Source: Gammaproteobacteria bacterium
Lineage (GTDB): Bacteria > Pseudomonadota > Gammaproteobacteria > Pseudomonadales > Pseudomonadaceae
Assembly: GCA_012728415.1 (NCBI GenBank)
Contig: JAAYFD010000022.1
Coordinates: forward strand, 55,459 to 119,458
Reading direction: 5' to 3'
DNA: 64,000 nt
The notes beneath the pieces were generated by a model. That model did not search any database, was not told where the DNA came from, and saw only the letters and a program-made list of their open reading frames with translations. Below are positions 1 through 10,448 of the stretch, piece by piece; the stretch's first letter is position 1; each line of letters opens with the position of its first letter. The translations under genes and the position numbers were made by a program.

Positions 1-1
1 G

Positions 2-838
2 GCCGAAAGCAGTATTCTATACGTGGGCGCAGGTTCGCTGGCGCATCAGGTGGCAGCACTGTTGCCGCGCTGGCATGGATGGGCACTACGGCGCTCCGCC
101 GGCAGTGTGTCCAGGGGGCTGCAGCTGTTGCAGGCGGATGTTACTGATGCGGCTTGTCCGGCCGGCTGGCCGCAGTCCTGTCCAGACTATGTGCTGATTA
201 CACTGGTGCCGGCAGCACGCACTGCTGCAGCTTACCGGCAGGCTTATGTGGAGGGTGTGCGCAATGTGCTGGCCTGGTTGCAGCAGCATGGGCAGCGGCC
301 ACGGCGCATCCTGTTCGCGTCCAGTGTAGGGGTTTATGGGCAGTCAGGGGGGCAGTGGGTGGATGAGCAGTCTGTCACACACCCTGAGCGCTGGTCCGGG
401 CGCGTGATGCTGGAGGCTGAGCAGCTGCTGTCCGCTTCCGGCTTGCCAGTAACCATGGTACGGCTGGCTGGAATTTATGGCGGAGTGCGACGTGGTTTTC
501 TGGAACGGGTACGGCAGGGCTACCACACTGGAGGTAACCTGAACCGCTATACCAACCGGATCCATGAAGCGGATGCGGCCGGGCTGTTGGCACATCTGTT
601 GCGGCTGGATGCTGCCGGTACGCCGCTGGCGCCGGTATATGTCGGGGTTGATGACGAGCCGGTGGAACAGGATGAGGTGGTGCGCTGGCTGCAGCAGCAG
701 ATGAAGGTGTCTGGCGACCCGCAGTTACTGCTTAATCCGGCGGGCAGCAGCAAACGCTGCAGTAACCGGCTGGCACGCAGTACCGGCTGGGTGCCGCGTT
801 ATGCGGGATATAAGGATGGTTATGCAGGGATGCTTTAG
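2..838 (+). CDS. NAD(P)-dependent epimerase / extended SDR protein, 5' truncated by window edge
   Basis: The frame is open to the left edge. Upstream of the track's GTG at 23 it reads ..SILYVGAGSLAHQ, a beta-strand plus GxGxxA Rossmann loop, so that GTG is internal and the real start lies before base 1. Later FASSVGVYG resembles the SSxxVYG active-site strand of epimerases, and VRLAGIYG and the following region fit the YeeZ-like group of atypical SDRs. No YxxxK pair is visible after the VYG motif, so classic SDR catalysis is unproven. The substrate is unknown. It is convergent with wrbA, with a shared hairpin between them. Confidence 0.75.
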   Translation, partial: AESSILYVGAGSLAHQVAALLPRWHGWALRRSAGSVSRGLQLLQADVTDAACPAGWPQSCPDYVLITLVPAARTAAAYRQAYVEGVRNVLAWLQQHGQRPRRILFASSVGVYGQSGGQWVDEQSVTHPERWSGRVMLEAEQLLSASGLPVTMVRLAGIYGGVRRGFLERVRQGYHTGGNLNRYTNRIHEADAAGLLAHLLRLDAAGTPLAPVYVGVDDEPVEQDEVVRWLQQQMKVSGDPQLLLNPAGSSKRCSNRLARSTGWVPRYAGYKDGYAGML

Positions 839-846
839 AATAATGC

Positions 847-889
847 GGGACAGGTCCACTTTGCAGAGCAAGGCGGACCTGCCCCTTTA
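847..889 (+). terminator. Hairpin terminator between the epimerase gene and wrbA
   Basis: GGGACAGGTCC pairs with GGACCTGCCCC across a loop of about 17 nt, followed by TTTAT. It lies between two convergent genes and could serve both. Confidence 0.6.
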
Positions 890-917
890 TTCCTGATTTC
901 CTCTTGGTTTCGTGCAA

Positions 918-1511
918 TCAGCTTGCCAGTTTTGCGGCAAACTCTACCAGGCGACGGGCCTGGAAACGCACCGAAGCCAGCTCTTCTTCACTCGGGCCAC
1001 CCATGGTGATGCTGGCACCATAGGGGTTGCCGCCGGAGGCGAAAATCACCGGATCCGCATAACCCGGAGTGACAATGATCGAGCCCCAGTGCATGAAGGT
1101 GGTATAGAAGCCGACCAGAGTCGACTCCTGGCCGCCATGGATATTCTGGGCGCTGGTCATGGCGCTGACTGCCTTGTTGGCCAGGCTGCCTTTTTGCCAG
1201 ATGCCGCCCAGGGTGTCGATGAAGGCACGCATCTGGCTGGCCACAGTGCCGAAGCGGGTGGGTGCGCTGAACAGGAATGCGTTGGCCCACTCAAGGTCAT
1301 CCGCAGTGGCTTCCGGGATGTGGGCGGTGGCTTCGGCCTGTTTGCGCCAGGCTTCGACCGAGTTGACGATCTCGGCCGGTACGGTTTCGCGGGCCTTGCG
1401 CAGGCGCACTTCGGCACCGGCTGCTTCGGCTTCGTCCGCGGCCGCTTTGGCCATGGCATAGTTGGTACCGTAGGTGCTGTAGTAAACGATGGCCAGTTTG
1501 ACGTTGTTCAT
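918..1511 (-). CDS. wrbA: NAD(P)H:quinone oxidoreductase, WrbA-type flavodoxin-like protein
   Basis: The 197-residue protein starts at [21 protein letters not shown] sits just upstream, so the 323-aa track ORF is over-extended. The N-terminal YYSTYGT is the FMN phosphate loop. [23 protein letters not shown] (residues about 80-102) and GGQESTL are typical WrbA segments around the flavin and the tetramer interface. WrbA proteins reduce quinones by two electrons in the cytoplasm and avoid semiquinone radicals. The next gene upstream also handles quinones (glutathionyl-hydroquinone reductase), so the pair fits quinone detoxification. Confidence 0.93.
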   Translation of the reverse strand: MNNVKLAIVYYSTYGTNYAMAKAAADEAEAAGAEVRLRKARETVPAEIVNSVEAWRKQAEATAHIPEATADDLEWANAFLFSAPTRFGTVASQMRAFIDTLGGIWQKGSLANKAVSAMTSAQNIHGGQESTLVGFYTTFMHWGSIIVTPGYADPVIFASGGNPYGASITMGGPSEEELASVRFQARRLVEFAAKLAS

Positions 1512-1609
1512 GGCAAATCTCCTGTTGCATTGATAGTAACCGGCGGCCGGACATGCCGGCCGGGACGGTCGTGGTCGCCAGCATCGGGCTGGTATCGTGC
1601 CGGCTGCGT

Positions 1610-2614
1610 TCAAACTCCGTGGATGACAACTGGCCCAAACCGGTCGCGCCCGTGCGTTGTAGTGAAGTCCTGTTGCGGGCCAGTGGAAATGATGCCATGC
1701 GGGTTGATGGTCGGGTGGCTGCGGAAATAGTGGTGGCGGATGTGATCCATATGCACGGTGCCTGCCACGCCGGGCAGCTGGTAGATGTCGCGCAGCAGGC
1801 CACTCAGGTTGGGATAGTCGGCGATGCGCTTGCGGTCGCACTTGAAGTGGGTCACGTACACGGCATCGAAGCGTATCAGTGTGGTCCACAGCCGCAGGTC
1901 AGCCTCGGTCAGGGTATTGCCGGTGAGGAACCTGTGGCCGGCCAGCCGCTCTTCGAGCTGCTCAAGCATGTCGAAAACCTCATGCACCGCTTCGTCATAG
2001 GCGTGCTGGCTGGTGGCAAAGCCGGCCCGGTAAACGCCGTTGTTGAGGCTCGGGTATATCATGCCGTTGAGCCTGTCGATTTCGTCACGCAGGGGTTCAG
2101 GGTAGTAATCGCCGGCCCGGGCACCTGTGCCGTCAAAGGCGCTGTTGAGCATGCGGATGATTTCCGACGATTCGTTGCTGACGATGGTCTGGCGTTGCTT
2201 GTCCCACAGCACAGGTACAGTCACGCGCCCGGTAAAAGCCGGGTCGGCTTTCTGGTACAGCTGATACAGCATGCCCAGACCATACAGCGGGTCGCCGTCG
2301 GCAGCGTTGAAGTCACTGCGCAGCTCCCAGCCATTTTCGAGCATCAGCGGGTGCACGCTGGAAACGCTGATATGCTGCTCCAGGCCTTTCCAGGCTCGCA
2401 TGACCAGGGTGCGGTGGGCCCAGGGGCAGGCGTAGGAAACATAGAGGTGATAGCGTCCGCTCTCGGCAGCAAAGTTGCCTTCGCCGCTGGGGCCGGCACT
2501 GCCGTCAGGCGTGATCCAGTTGCGGTACTGGCTTTCTTTGCGCTCAAAGCGGCCATCGGTGCTTTCGGTGTCATACCAGTGGTCGTGCCACTGGCCATCG
2601 ATTAAAAGTCCCAT
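1610..2614 (-). CDS. yqjG: Glutathionyl-hydroquinone reductase (YqjG / ECM4-type, Xi-class GST)
   Basis: The 334-residue protein starts at MGLLIDGQW, with GGGAG 6 nt upstream. The M six codons earlier in the track overlaps that ribosome-binding site and is less likely. SYACPWAHR holds the catalytic Cys of the Xi-class glutathione transferases, which remove glutathione from glutathionyl-hydroquinones. The thioredoxin-like N-terminal half is followed by an all-helical C-terminal domain ([19 protein letters not shown]). Length is normal for the family. It lies 98 bp upstream of wrbA on the same strand, so co-transcription is possible. Confidence 0.93.
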   Translation of the reverse strand: MGLLIDGQWHDHWYDTESTDGRFERKESQYRNWITPDGSAGPSGEGNFAAESGRYHLYVSYACPWAHRTLVMRAWKGLEQHISVSSVHPLMLENGWELRSDFNAADGDPLYGLGMLYQLYQKADPAFTGRVTVPVLWDKQRQTIVSNESSEIIRMLNSAFDGTGARAGDYYPEPLRDEIDRLNGMIYPSLNNGVYRAGFATSQHAYDEAVHEVFDMLEQLEERLAGHRFLTGNTLTEADLRLWTTLIRFDAVYVTHFKCDRKRIADYPNLSGLLRDIYQLPGVAGTVHMDHIRHHYFRSHPTINPHGIISTGPQQDFTTTHGRDRFGPVVIHGV

Positions 2615-2732
2615 TTGGTTCTCCCGAAACAAGAGTTGGCAGATGGTGTGGCTGCACAGTGTTGATAGGTGTTGCCCCCTGTTCTGGCTTGCTCCCGCCA
2701 GGCTTCATTGTCAAGGCCGGGCCGGGCAGCAT

Positions 2733-3659
2733 TTATCGGCTGGCGCGTGGCCGGCCGCTGAGCTCCGGTGCCGGCAGCCGTTCGCCCCGATAGGCCGTGA
2801 CCGTGCCGAAGCGTGTGCCGGCCTGCCAGTCGGCACGGGCCTGGGTGATGTCCTCGGCACTGCGCCCGACAAAGTTCCACCACATGACGATGGCTTCTGT
2901 AAATGGTGCGCCTCCAATCAGGATGGCGCGGGCAGCAGTGTCGCTGACAAGGTCGAGCTGCTGTGCACCAGGTGCAAGATAGTGCAGGGCTTCTGTGCCC
3001 AGTGATTGTTGTGTGCCGGTAACCTGCAACTCACCCTCGACAATAATCAGCGCGTATTCCCAATCAGCGTTCAGCGGCAGTCTGGTGCCGGCACCGGCTT
3101 GCAGGCTGATTTCGGCGGCTACAACAGGTGAAAATACCTGGGCCGGGGAATACAGCTCGCCCAGTGAGCCGATGAATACCTGCAGTCGGCTGCCATCTTC
3201 ATCTAGCTGCGGTAATTCCCTGTGGTGCTGAAAAGAGGGCTCGCAATTGCGCTGGTTGTCTGGCAGGGCCAGCCAGAGCTGCAGGCCGTGCAGGTTGTTG
3301 CTGTGCTCTGGCGGGGTTTCTTCTGCATGGCTGATGCCATGGCCGGCGGTCATCAGGTTCAGCTCACCCGGGCGTATGATGGAGCGGGAGCCAAGGCTGT
3401 CGTTGTGCAACAGCTCGCCGTCCAGCAGCCAGGTAACGGTTTGCAGCCCGGTGTGAGGATGGGGTGCCACATCCATGGCTTTCTTGCCGGGCGGTACCGG
3501 GCTGGGACCAAAGTGATCGGCAAAACACCAGGCGCCTACCATACGCTGCTGGCGTGACGGCAGCAGCCGGCTGACCCACAGCCCCTCACCGAGACTGGCA
3601 CGTCGTGCCGGGTGGCTGTACAACTCCGGTGCTGCAATGGTCGAGGGTGAAGCTGCCAT
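2733..3659 (-). CDS. Pirin family bicupin protein
   Basis: The 308-residue protein has the pirin N-terminal cupin: HPHTGLQTVTW and HGISHAEE supply the His, His, His, Glu metal site seen in pirins and in YhhW quercetinase. The C-terminal pirin domain follows (about 170-285, ILIGGAPFTEAIVMWWNFVGRS). GGAGGG precedes the ATG at 3659. Activity may be quercetin 2,3-dioxygenase-like or a metal-dependent partner role; sequence alone does not decide. It lies between quinone-handling enzymes and ridA. The 293 bp between it and ridA show no gene. Confidence 0.9.
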   Translation of the reverse strand: MAASPSTIAAPELYSHPARRASLGEGLWVSRLLPSRQQRMVGAWCFADHFGPSPVPPGKKAMDVAPHPHTGLQTVTWLLDGELLHNDSLGSRSIIRPGELNLMTAGHGISHAEETPPEHSNNLHGLQLWLALPDNQRNCEPSFQHHRELPQLDEDGSRLQVFIGSLGELYSPAQVFSPVVAAEISLQAGAGTRLPLNADWEYALIIVEGELQVTGTQQSLGTEALHYLAPGAQQLDLVSDTAARAILIGGAPFTEAIVMWWNFVGRSAEDITQARADWQAGTRFGTVTAYRGERLPAPELSGRPRASR

Positions 3660-3953
3660 GATGTTGCCCTCCTGGTCGCGCCAGGCACGGCTGTCCGCCC
3701 TGTTGTCCGGGCAGCCTGCTACAAGCGGATGCTATAAACGCTGGAACCGGCTGTGGGTATCACATGCCGGAAGCCAGACCGTCAAAGACAATGCCGCCAG
3801 CGTCGGCTGGCTTCACTGTCAGAGCACGTTCATGGTATAGGGTATGGTGGTGCCGGATAAAGGGGATAAGTACAACAGACTGTTGCACAGGCGGGAAAGC
3901 AAACTAGTGAAATCCGGGCCGTGTTGTGTTGGCCCGGGACAGGGTGTCAGCGC

Positions 3954-4343
3954 TTACTGGCGGTTTTCGATGTGCATGATGGCGTCCATTTCCACTGCAG
4001 AATCACGCGGCAGGGAGGCCACGCCAATGGCCGCGCGGGCCGGGTAGGGGGGGTGGAAATAGCGAGCCATCAGTTCGTTGACGGTGCCGAAATGCTGGAG
4101 GTCGGTCAGGAAAATGTTCAGCTTGACTACATCGGCCAGACTGCCACCGGCGGCTTCGGCAACTGCCTTCAGGTTTTCGAATACCTGGATGGTTTGTGCT
4201 TCAAAACCTTCAGCCATTTCCATGGTTTGCGGGTTCAGCGGGATCTGGCCGGACAAGTAAACTGCCGGGCCAACCTTGACCGCCTGGGAATAGGTGCCAA
4301 TGGCCGCAGGTGCCTGATCGCTGTTAATGATGACTCTGCTCAT
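3954..4343 (-). CDS. ridA: RidA family enamine/imine deaminase
   Basis: 129 residues, the usual RidA length. [12 protein letters not shown] and the active-site Arg in [12 protein letters not shown] are conserved. RidA hydrolyses reactive 2-aminoacrylate-type enamines made by PLP enzymes and so protects transaminases and other PLP enzymes. Its position 17 bp after spoT on the same strand is the conserved Pseudomonas arrangement (gmk-rpoZ-spoT-ridA), which supports a shared transcript. Confidence 0.95.
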   Translation of the reverse strand: MSRVIINSDQAPAAIGTYSQAVKVGPAVYLSGQIPLNPQTMEMAEGFEAQTIQVFENLKAVAEAAGGSLADVVKLNIFLTDLQHFGTVNELMARYFHPPYPARAAIGVASLPRDSAVEMDAIMHIENRQ

Positions 4344-4360
4344 GGGGTCTCCGTTAAGGG

Positions 4361-6469
4361 TTAGGTGCGGGCACGGGCGATGCGGGTGACGCCGCTCAGG
4401 GTGCGCAGCCGGCGTATGACACGTGCCAGGTGAATCCGGTCATGCACGCTGACGACCAGCTGTACGACGCTGAGGCGGCCATCTTTTTCGTCCACGCTAA
4501 TTTTTTCGATATTGGCATCCGCTTCACTGACAGTGCCGGCCAGCAAAGCAATCAGGCCGCGCTGGTGGGTCAGCTCAATGCGCAGCTCGACATTGAACTC
4601 GCCACGGATGTCTTTGGCCCAGCTTAGCGGGATATATTTTTCCGGCTGGTTGCGAATGTCGGCCAGGTTGCGACAGGACTCGCGGTGCACCACCATGCCC
4701 TTGCCGGCTGACAGGTGACCGACAATGGGGTCGCCCGGAATTGGACCGCAGCAACGGGCGTAGTTGAGCACCATGCCTTCGGTGCCGTGAATGACCAGTG
4801 GCTCGTCCACTACAGGGTGTTGCTCGGCATTGGCGTCGGCCAGCAGGCGCCGGGCTACGATCTGGGCGGTACGGCTGCCGAGGCCGATGCTTTCCAGTAC
4901 GGCATCAAGACTTTCTTGCTGGTATTCATCCAGTAGTGCGTCAATGCGGGCCACGGGAATGTCATCCAGTTTGACGGCATGAATATCCAGGGCTTTGTCC
5001 AGCAGGCGACGACCCAGCTCGACCGATTCATCATGCTGCTGCTGTTTCAGGGCGTGCCGGATGTGGGTGCGGGCCTTGCCGGTGACGACGAAATTGAGCC
5101 AGGCCGGGTTGGGGCGGTGGTTGGGTCCGGTAATGATCTCGACTGTGGCACCGCTGGCTAGTGGTTGTGACAGGGGAGCCAGGCGGCGGTTGACGCGACA
5201 GGCGATGCAGGCATTGCCGATATCGGTATGTACCGCATAGGCAAAGTCGACCGGGGTTGCCCCTTTGGGCATTTCCAGAATGCGGCCATTGGGCGTAAAT
5301 ACGTAGACTTCATCGGGGAACAGGTCGATCTTGACGTTCTCGATGAATTCCAGCGAGCTACCGGCGCTTTGCTGCAGCTCCAGCAGCCCCTTGACCCAGC
5401 GTCGGGCGCGGGCGTGACTGGTGCCGCTGTCTTCGCTGTCGCTCTTGTATAGCCAGTGTGCGGCAATACCGTTGTTGGCCAGTTCTTCCATGTCACGGGT
5501 GCGGATCTGGATCTCGATGGGCACACCGTGCATGCCAAACAGCGTGGTATGCAGGGACTGGTAGCCATTGGCCTTGGGAATGGCGATATAATCCTTGAAA
5601 CGGCCCGGAATCGGCTTGTACAGGCTGTGTACCGCACCCAGCACGCGATAGCAGGTATCCACCTTGTCAACCACAATACGGAAAGCATAGACGTCCATGA
5701 TCTCGTTGAACGACTTGCGCTTGGATTTCATCTTGCGATAGATGCTGTACAGGTGTTTTTCGCGTCCCTTGACTTCGCCGGGCAGATTCTCGCGTTCGAG
5801 GCAATTGATGATTGACGCTTCGATCTTGGTGACAATTTCCTTGCGGTTGCCGCGGGCCTGGCGTACGGCGGCCTGGATGCGTTCGGCACGCATCGGGTGC
5901 ATGGCGCGAAAACCCAGATCCTCGAATTCAGAATACATGCTGTGGATGCCCAGCCGCTTGGCAATGGGGGCATAGATTTCCAGGGTTTCCTTGGCAATGC
6001 GGCGGCGTTTTTCGGCGTTAAGGGCACCCAGAGTCCGCATGTTGTGCAGGCGGTCGGCCAGCTTGACCAGAATGACGCGAATGTCACGGGCCATGGCCAT
6101 GGCCATTTTCTGGAAGTTTTCTGCCTGGGCTTCGGCCTTGGTGCCAAACTTCATTTGTGTCAGCTTGCTGACACCATCGACCATCTCGGCCACACTTTCG
6201 CCGAACTGTGCGGTCAGTGCCTCTTTGGGAATGCCGGTATCCTCGATCACGTCGTGCAGCATGGCGGCCATCAGGCTCTGGTGGTCCATGTGCATTTCGG
6301 CAAGGATGGTGGCAACCGCCAGCGGGTGGGTAATGTAATGGTCACCACTACTGCGCAACTGGCCATCGTGAGCCTGTTCGGCGTAATAGTAGGCCCGCCG
6401 GACCAGGTTGACCTGATCCGGGCCAAGGTAGTCTCCCAGCTGTCCGGCTAGACGTTCAACAGCAGGCAT
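4361..6469 (-). CDS. spoT: Bifunctional (p)ppGpp synthetase/hydrolase SpoT
   Basis: 702 residues, full length. Order: HD hydrolase domain ([10 protein letters not shown] and [12 protein letters not shown], about 45-150), synthetase domain ([20 protein letters not shown], about 240-350), TGS (about 385-450, [22 protein letters not shown]), helical/zinc-finger-like part ([17 protein letters not shown]), C-terminal ACT (about 625-700). The intact HD motif means hydrolase activity. SpoT sets the alarmone level under carbon and fatty acid starvation, which is relevant to the carbon starvation transporter nearby. Start [12 protein letters not shown] is the family norm. Confidence 0.97.
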   Translation of the reverse strand: MPAVERLAGQLGDYLGPDQVNLVRRAYYYAEQAHDGQLRSSGDHYITHPLAVATILAEMHMDHQSLMAAMLHDVIEDTGIPKEALTAQFGESVAEMVDGVSKLTQMKFGTKAEAQAENFQKMAMAMARDIRVILVKLADRLHNMRTLGALNAEKRRRIAKETLEIYAPIAKRLGIHSMYSEFEDLGFRAMHPMRAERIQAAVRQARGNRKEIVTKIEASIINCLERENLPGEVKGREKHLYSIYRKMKSKRKSFNEIMDVYAFRIVVDKVDTCYRVLGAVHSLYKPIPGRFKDYIAIPKANGYQSLHTTLFGMHGVPIEIQIRTRDMEELANNGIAAHWLYKSDSEDSGTSHARARRWVKGLLELQQSAGSSLEFIENVKIDLFPDEVYVFTPNGRILEMPKGATPVDFAYAVHTDIGNACIACRVNRRLAPLSQPLASGATVEIITGPNHRPNPAWLNFVVTGKARTHIRHALKQQQHDESVELGRRLLDKALDIHAVKLDDIPVARIDALLDEYQQESLDAVLESIGLGSRTAQIVARRLLADANAEQHPVVDEPLVIHGTEGMVLNYARCCGPIPGDPIVGHLSAGKGMVVHRESCRNLADIRNQPEKYIPLSWAKDIRGEFNVELRIELTHQRGLIALLAGTVSEADANIEKISVDEKDGRLSVVQLVVSVHDRIHLARVIRRLRTLSGVTRIARART

Positions 6470-6594
6470 GCAGGTCTCCTGTGGATGCGTGCGGCAGCAA
6501 GCGGCCTGGCTGGCTGCAGGCAGAGCGGCTGGCCTTGTTTTTGGTCACAGGTTCAGCCCGGCAGTGGTGCAGGGTGGCGCCGGCTGCGGACGGA

Positions 6595-6852
6595 TCAGTT
6601 GATGCTGTCGTCAAAGGCTGCAAACAGCGGCTCGTCAATGATGCTGGCTTCCTCAATGGCAACAGACTCGGCGTTGATCAGGCCTTCAGCAATTTCGCGC
6701 AAGGCCAGCACGGTTGGCTTGTCGTTTTCCAGTGGAACCTTGGGCTCCAGGCCACCGGTGGCAATTTGGCGGGCACGCTTGGTTGCCAGCATGACCAGTT
6801 CAAAACGGTTTTCTACGTTTTCCAGGCAATCTTCTACGGTAACTCGGGCCAT
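6595..6852 (-). CDS. rpoZ: RNA polymerase omega subunit
   Basis: 85 residues from [29 protein letters not shown], the canonical omega start. The 155-aa track ORF is an N-terminal over-extension. Omega binds the beta' subunit, helps RNA polymerase assembly and forms part of a ppGpp site, which suits its place between gmk and spoT. The 267 bp upstream, before gmk's stop, have no gene. Confidence 0.96.
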   Translation of the reverse strand: MARVTVEDCLENVENRFELVMLATKRARQIATGGLEPKVPLENDKPTVLALREIAEGLINAESVAIEEASIIDEPLFAAFDDSIN

Positions 6853-7119
6853 GTCAGTCCTCTTGTCTGTCAACAGCCCGACAAGGGCTGCAGGGTATTG
6901 GAAACACCAGAGCAGGCCTGTGCAGTACCAGCTCTTGTGCGGTCCTGCCGTTACGGGACCGTTCGGTATTTCGGGTGTGTGAACATAAGTGTAAAAAAAT
7001 GCTTCCGATAAAGGAAGGGCTGCCTCGTGGGGCGGGTCGCCGGTCCAGGAAGCGTCTGGCACAGGCGCTCCATTCTAGCACAGCCCGGAGCGCTCCGGCA
7101 GCAAGCTGGATGCGGCCTG

Positions 7120-7825
<706 letters not shown>

Positions 7826-7904
7826 CATGGCAACACTAAAAGGCTCTGCAGGGCATTTGGCTCGCCGCCCGGCGTTTTTCCGCAATATAACTCTGGAGGC
7901 ATGC

Positions 7905-8795
7905 ATGGACCTGAATTTGGCCAAAACTTTTTTGACTGTGGTGTACGGTGGCAGCTTTGTGCAGGCCGCCGAGCGACTCTGCGTCAGCCAGACCACGGTG
8001 ACAGCGCGGATCAAAAACCTTGAGGAGCAGCTGGGTACCCAGTTGTTTTTGCGCAGCGGGGGTGGCGTCAGCCTGACACCGGCGGGTGAGCGTTTCATTC
8101 CCCAGGCCCAGCAGTTACTGACGATCTGGGAAGATGCTTTGCGCAGTGCTTCGGCTACAGAAGGCAGCGAACCTTTGCGCATTGGTACCGAGATCAGCCT
8201 GTGGCAGCCCTGGCTAACCCATTGGCTTGGTGTGTTGCGGACCGGGCAGCCAGAGCTGAAGCTGCAGCTGGTCATGGGGCAGTGCGCCGAGCTGCTGGAT
8301 CGGCTGGAGGCCGGGCAGCTGGACATATTGTTGAGCCACCAGGCGCGTTACCGTCCGTTCTTGCAGGTGCGTTTGCTTATGGAGGAGGTGCTGATAAAAA
8401 TACGCAACGCACAGCAGCCCGGGCCACTTATCCATACCGACTGGGGCGAGGCGTTTCGTCAGCAGTTTGAGCTGGCGTTTCCCGGGCAGCAGGCACGCGT
8501 AGAAACCAATGTTGGCCAGCTGGCGCTACAGATGCTGCTGGAGCAGGGTGGCAGCGGCTACTTCCGCAGTCAGGTAGTAGCGCCCTGGCTGGCTGGTGGC
8601 CAGCTGGTTCGTGTTGAGGGTGCGCCCGAGTTCTCTCTGCCGGTGTACCTGTTGGTCAGTCAGCATTGTGAACATTCGCAGTTGCAGGTGGCACTGCATA
8701 CTCTTGAGCAGGCTGTCAGGCAGCCACAGTCGCAACATGGCAGCGTTGTAGCAGGAGTCGGTACATGGCATGGATCAGGTCACTCTGAGAAATGA
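7905..8795 (+). CDS. LysR family transcriptional regulator
   Basis: 296 residues from MDLNLAKTFLTVVYGGSF. CTGGAGG lies 6 nt upstream, and the track's start at 7752 is too early. The N-terminal winged helix-turn-helix is clear (SFVQAAERLCVSQTTVTARIKNLEEQLGTQLFLR, about 17-52), followed by a periplasmic-binding-protein-like effector domain that reads less like any subfamily I know. Its 3' end overlaps the convergent HPP-CBS gene by 80 bp. As the only regulator in the accessory block it is a candidate controller of ccoNQ, the HPP-CBS gene or cstA, but this is inference. Confidence 0.88.
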   Translation: MDLNLAKTFLTVVYGGSFVQAAERLCVSQTTVTARIKNLEEQLGTQLFLRSGGGVSLTPAGERFIPQAQQLLTIWEDALRSASATEGSEPLRIGTEISLWQPWLTHWLGVLRTGQPELKLQLVMGQCAELLDRLEAGQLDILLSHQARYRPFLQVRLLMEEVLIKIRNAQQPGPLIHTDWGEAFRQQFELAFPGQQARVETNVGQLALQMLLEQGGSGYFRSQVVAPWLAGGQLVRVEGAPEFSLPVYLLVSQHCEHSQLQVALHTLEQAVRQPQSQHGSVVAGVGTWHGSGHSEK

Positions 8796-9864
8796 TACCT
8801 ATCACGTGCTGGTACTGATCAACGATTGGCAACTGGTGCAGACCGTTTTTTGACAGCAGCTGAACCAGCTCAAGAATCGATGTATCCGCTTTGGCGCTGA
8901 TCACTGGCTCGGTCATGAGGCGTTTCAGGGGCCGGCGCTTGCTGCCCCGGCTCAGGTTCCAGCGGCGTCTGGGCATTTTGGCAAAGGAGCGCTGGTTGAC
9001 AAGGTCCACCAGCGAAACAATCCCCATCAGCCTGTGTTGCGAGTCAATCACAGGAAGAGCCTCCAGCTTGTGCTTGGCCAGCAGTCCCCAGGCAAACTCG
9101 ACAGGGGTGTCCGGTGTTGCGGTAATCACATCGCGGGACATGATGTGCGCAGCCGTCAGGTTGCTGGACATGCGGGAAAACGCCTGCTGTTCGGTCAGTT
9201 GCAATAATTCGACCAGGTCTTCGATGCGCACGTCAACATAGCGGCCGAGCTGGTTCAGTGCCTGGTTCAGGTCTTCTTTTTGCAGCTGGGTGCGCTGCCA
9301 GCTGGGCAGGTCACTGGTTTGGTGGCGATTAACCACGGGCTTTGGCTGGCGTGGATAGCGCTGGCCGGTGAGGTTGTTGAAAACGGTGGCAAAGCCGAGC
9401 AGAAGCAGTGAATTTAGCGCTACCGGCCAGAGCAGCATGTAGCCCCACTGCAGGGTCAGGCTGCTGTTGAGGGCAATCGCCACCGCCAGCGCGCAGCTGG
9501 GCGGGTGCATGCAGCGCAGCGATAGCAGACATAGCATGCTGCCAGCCAGAACCAGGCCGATGCGCAGGGCCGGCTCGTCAATCCAGATACCGACAGTGAT
9601 GGCAATGGCTGCTGCCAGCAGGTTGCCAGACAAGAGCGACCATGGGTGCGCCAGTGGTGTGGCGGGTGTCAGAAACACCAGCACGTTGGATGCCGCCAGT
9701 GCTGCCATCAGTGCTGTGGTGGTTGGCTGGTCGAAAAATTGCAGGCAGACCAGCATCACCAGTGACATGGACAGAAAAGCCCCACAGGCTGCACGGACGG
9801 CTTCTTTTGGGGGGATATTAAGGGCGAGGGGTTTAAAGGCTTTTAGCCAGGGCAGGACGTTCAC
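8716..9864 (-). CDS. HPP family membrane protein with C-terminal CBS-domain pair
   Basis: 382 residues from GTG (VNVLPWLKAFKPL), with AAGGAG immediately upstream. The track's extra 112 N-terminal residues look non-coding. About five membrane segments lie between residues 25 and 165, with the family signature RCMHPPSCALAVA. A linker follows, then two CBS domains (AAHIMSRDVITATPDTPVEFAWGLL, about 238-295; LKRLMTEPVISAKADTSILELV, about 318-375). CBS pairs bind adenine nucleotides, so transport or channel activity may be gated by energy state. Some HPP proteins have been linked to nitrite transport; the substrate here is unknown. The tail overlaps the LysR gene. Confidence 0.85.
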   Translation of the reverse strand: MNVLPWLKAFKPLALNIPPKEAVRAACGAFLSMSLVMLVCLQFFDQPTTTALMAALAASNVLVFLTPATPLAHPWSLLSGNLLAAAIAITVGIWIDEPALRIGLVLAGSMLCLLSLRCMHPPSCALAVAIALNSSLTLQWGYMLLWPVALNSLLLLGFATVFNNLTGQRYPRQPKPVVNRHQTSDLPSWQRTQLQKEDLNQALNQLGRYVDVRIEDLVELLQLTEQQAFSRMSSNLTAAHIMSRDVITATPDTPVEFAWGLLAKHKLEALPVIDSQHRLMGIVSLVDLVNQRSFAKMPRRRWNLSRGSKRRPLKRLMTEPVISAKADTSILELVQLLSKNGLHQLPIVDQYQHVIGIISQSDLIHAMYRLLLQRCHVATVAA

Positions 9865-10247
9865 TTTGCTCCTTGAGATTGTGGGTTGAGGTTGTGGACA
9901 GGGGGCTAGTGCCCGGGCTGTGCCAAGGGCAGAATTTGCCTCGCCATGGCCGAATGCTGGTATGGGGTATGACCGTATCAGGCAGGGCAGGTATCGCTTT
10001 GCAGCATTGAAGCCAGGGTAACGCTGAATAGTTACCTGCGTTGCCAGGGCGAGGTTGAACGTCAGCTCAAAATGTTCACTTGCTCCAGGCAGGCTGTGCT
10101 TTTTGTTGCTTTTAGCCGGGCTCTGACTGCCTCGCCAACACCCTTCTGCGCACCCTAAAGCATTTTCGTCCGGCTTGCGCCAGACGAAAATGCTGTTCAC
10201 GGCTCATGCACTATGTGGGTGGCAGGGCCCTGCTATTCGGCGATGCA
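9865..10247. other. 383-bp gene-free gap upstream of the HPP-CBS gene, with one long inverted repeat
   Basis: The minus-strand frame is open across this gap, but its translation has no family features and a good ribosome-binding site marks the GTG at 9864 as the real start. The one clear structure is the palindrome at 10159-10194. The HPP-CBS promoter should lie here; I could not pick it with confidence. Confidence 0.5.
10159..10194. repeat. 16-bp-arm inverted repeat between ccoQ-like and HPP-CBS genes
   Basis: AGCATTTTCGTCCGGC and GCCAGACGAAAATGCT form a near-perfect stem with a TTGC loop. It is downstream of the ccoQ-like stop on the minus strand. The A/T-rich foot and the lack of a clean T run on either strand make it only a weak terminator candidate. 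It may be a remnant of a small repeat. Confidence 0.5.
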
Positions 10248-10448
10248 TTAGCCGGCCAATGTGGTTTGCTGCTCCAGATGTTCCGGCAGACAGGGCAGGC
10301 CGGTTTCCCGTTCAACTCTTAGTGCCAGCTCGGGGTCGTCAGCAAAGGGCAGCATGGCCGCCTGCAGTTCTTCGTTGTGGCTGGAATAACGCTGCCATTG
10401 CCGCCACAACCAGGGGCTGATCAGCAACAAAATTACCAGATTAAGCAT
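10248..10448 (-). CDS. ccoQ: CcoQ-like small membrane subunit of cbb3 oxidase
   Basis: 66 residues: one N-terminal membrane segment ([14 protein letters not shown]), then a polar stretch with [11 protein letters not shown], which matches the LPFADD signature near the end of CcoQ/FixQ proteins. It is about 25 residues longer than that point in usual CcoQ. Its ATG lies inside the last codons of ccoN (ATGCTTAA), an 8-nt overlap that implies translational coupling. The gene is easily missed because of its size. The role is probably stabilising or tuning the orphan CcoN. Confidence 0.7.
   Translation of the reverse strand: MLNLVILLLISPWLWRQWQRYSSHNEELQAAMLPFADDPELALRVERETGLPCLPEHLEQQTTLAG

Noticed and set aside
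23-838. Complete epimerase gene starting at GTG 23
   Set aside because: The frame upstream of 23 codes the first strand of the Rossmann fold, so the gene is cut by the window edge.
912-1730. 272-codon plus-strand ORF
   Set aside because: Antisense shadow of wrbA, without a ribosome-binding site or recognisable domain.
1553-2605. 350-codon plus-strand ORF
   Set aside because: It lies antisense to the clear glutathionyl-hydroquinone reductase gene; its translation has no family motif and mirrors the high G+C third positions of the real gene.
9865-10200. N-terminal 112-residue extension of the HPP-CBS ORF
   Set aside because: No family similarity, and AAGGAG marks GTG 9864 as the start; the extension looks like ordinary intergenic DNA in an open frame.
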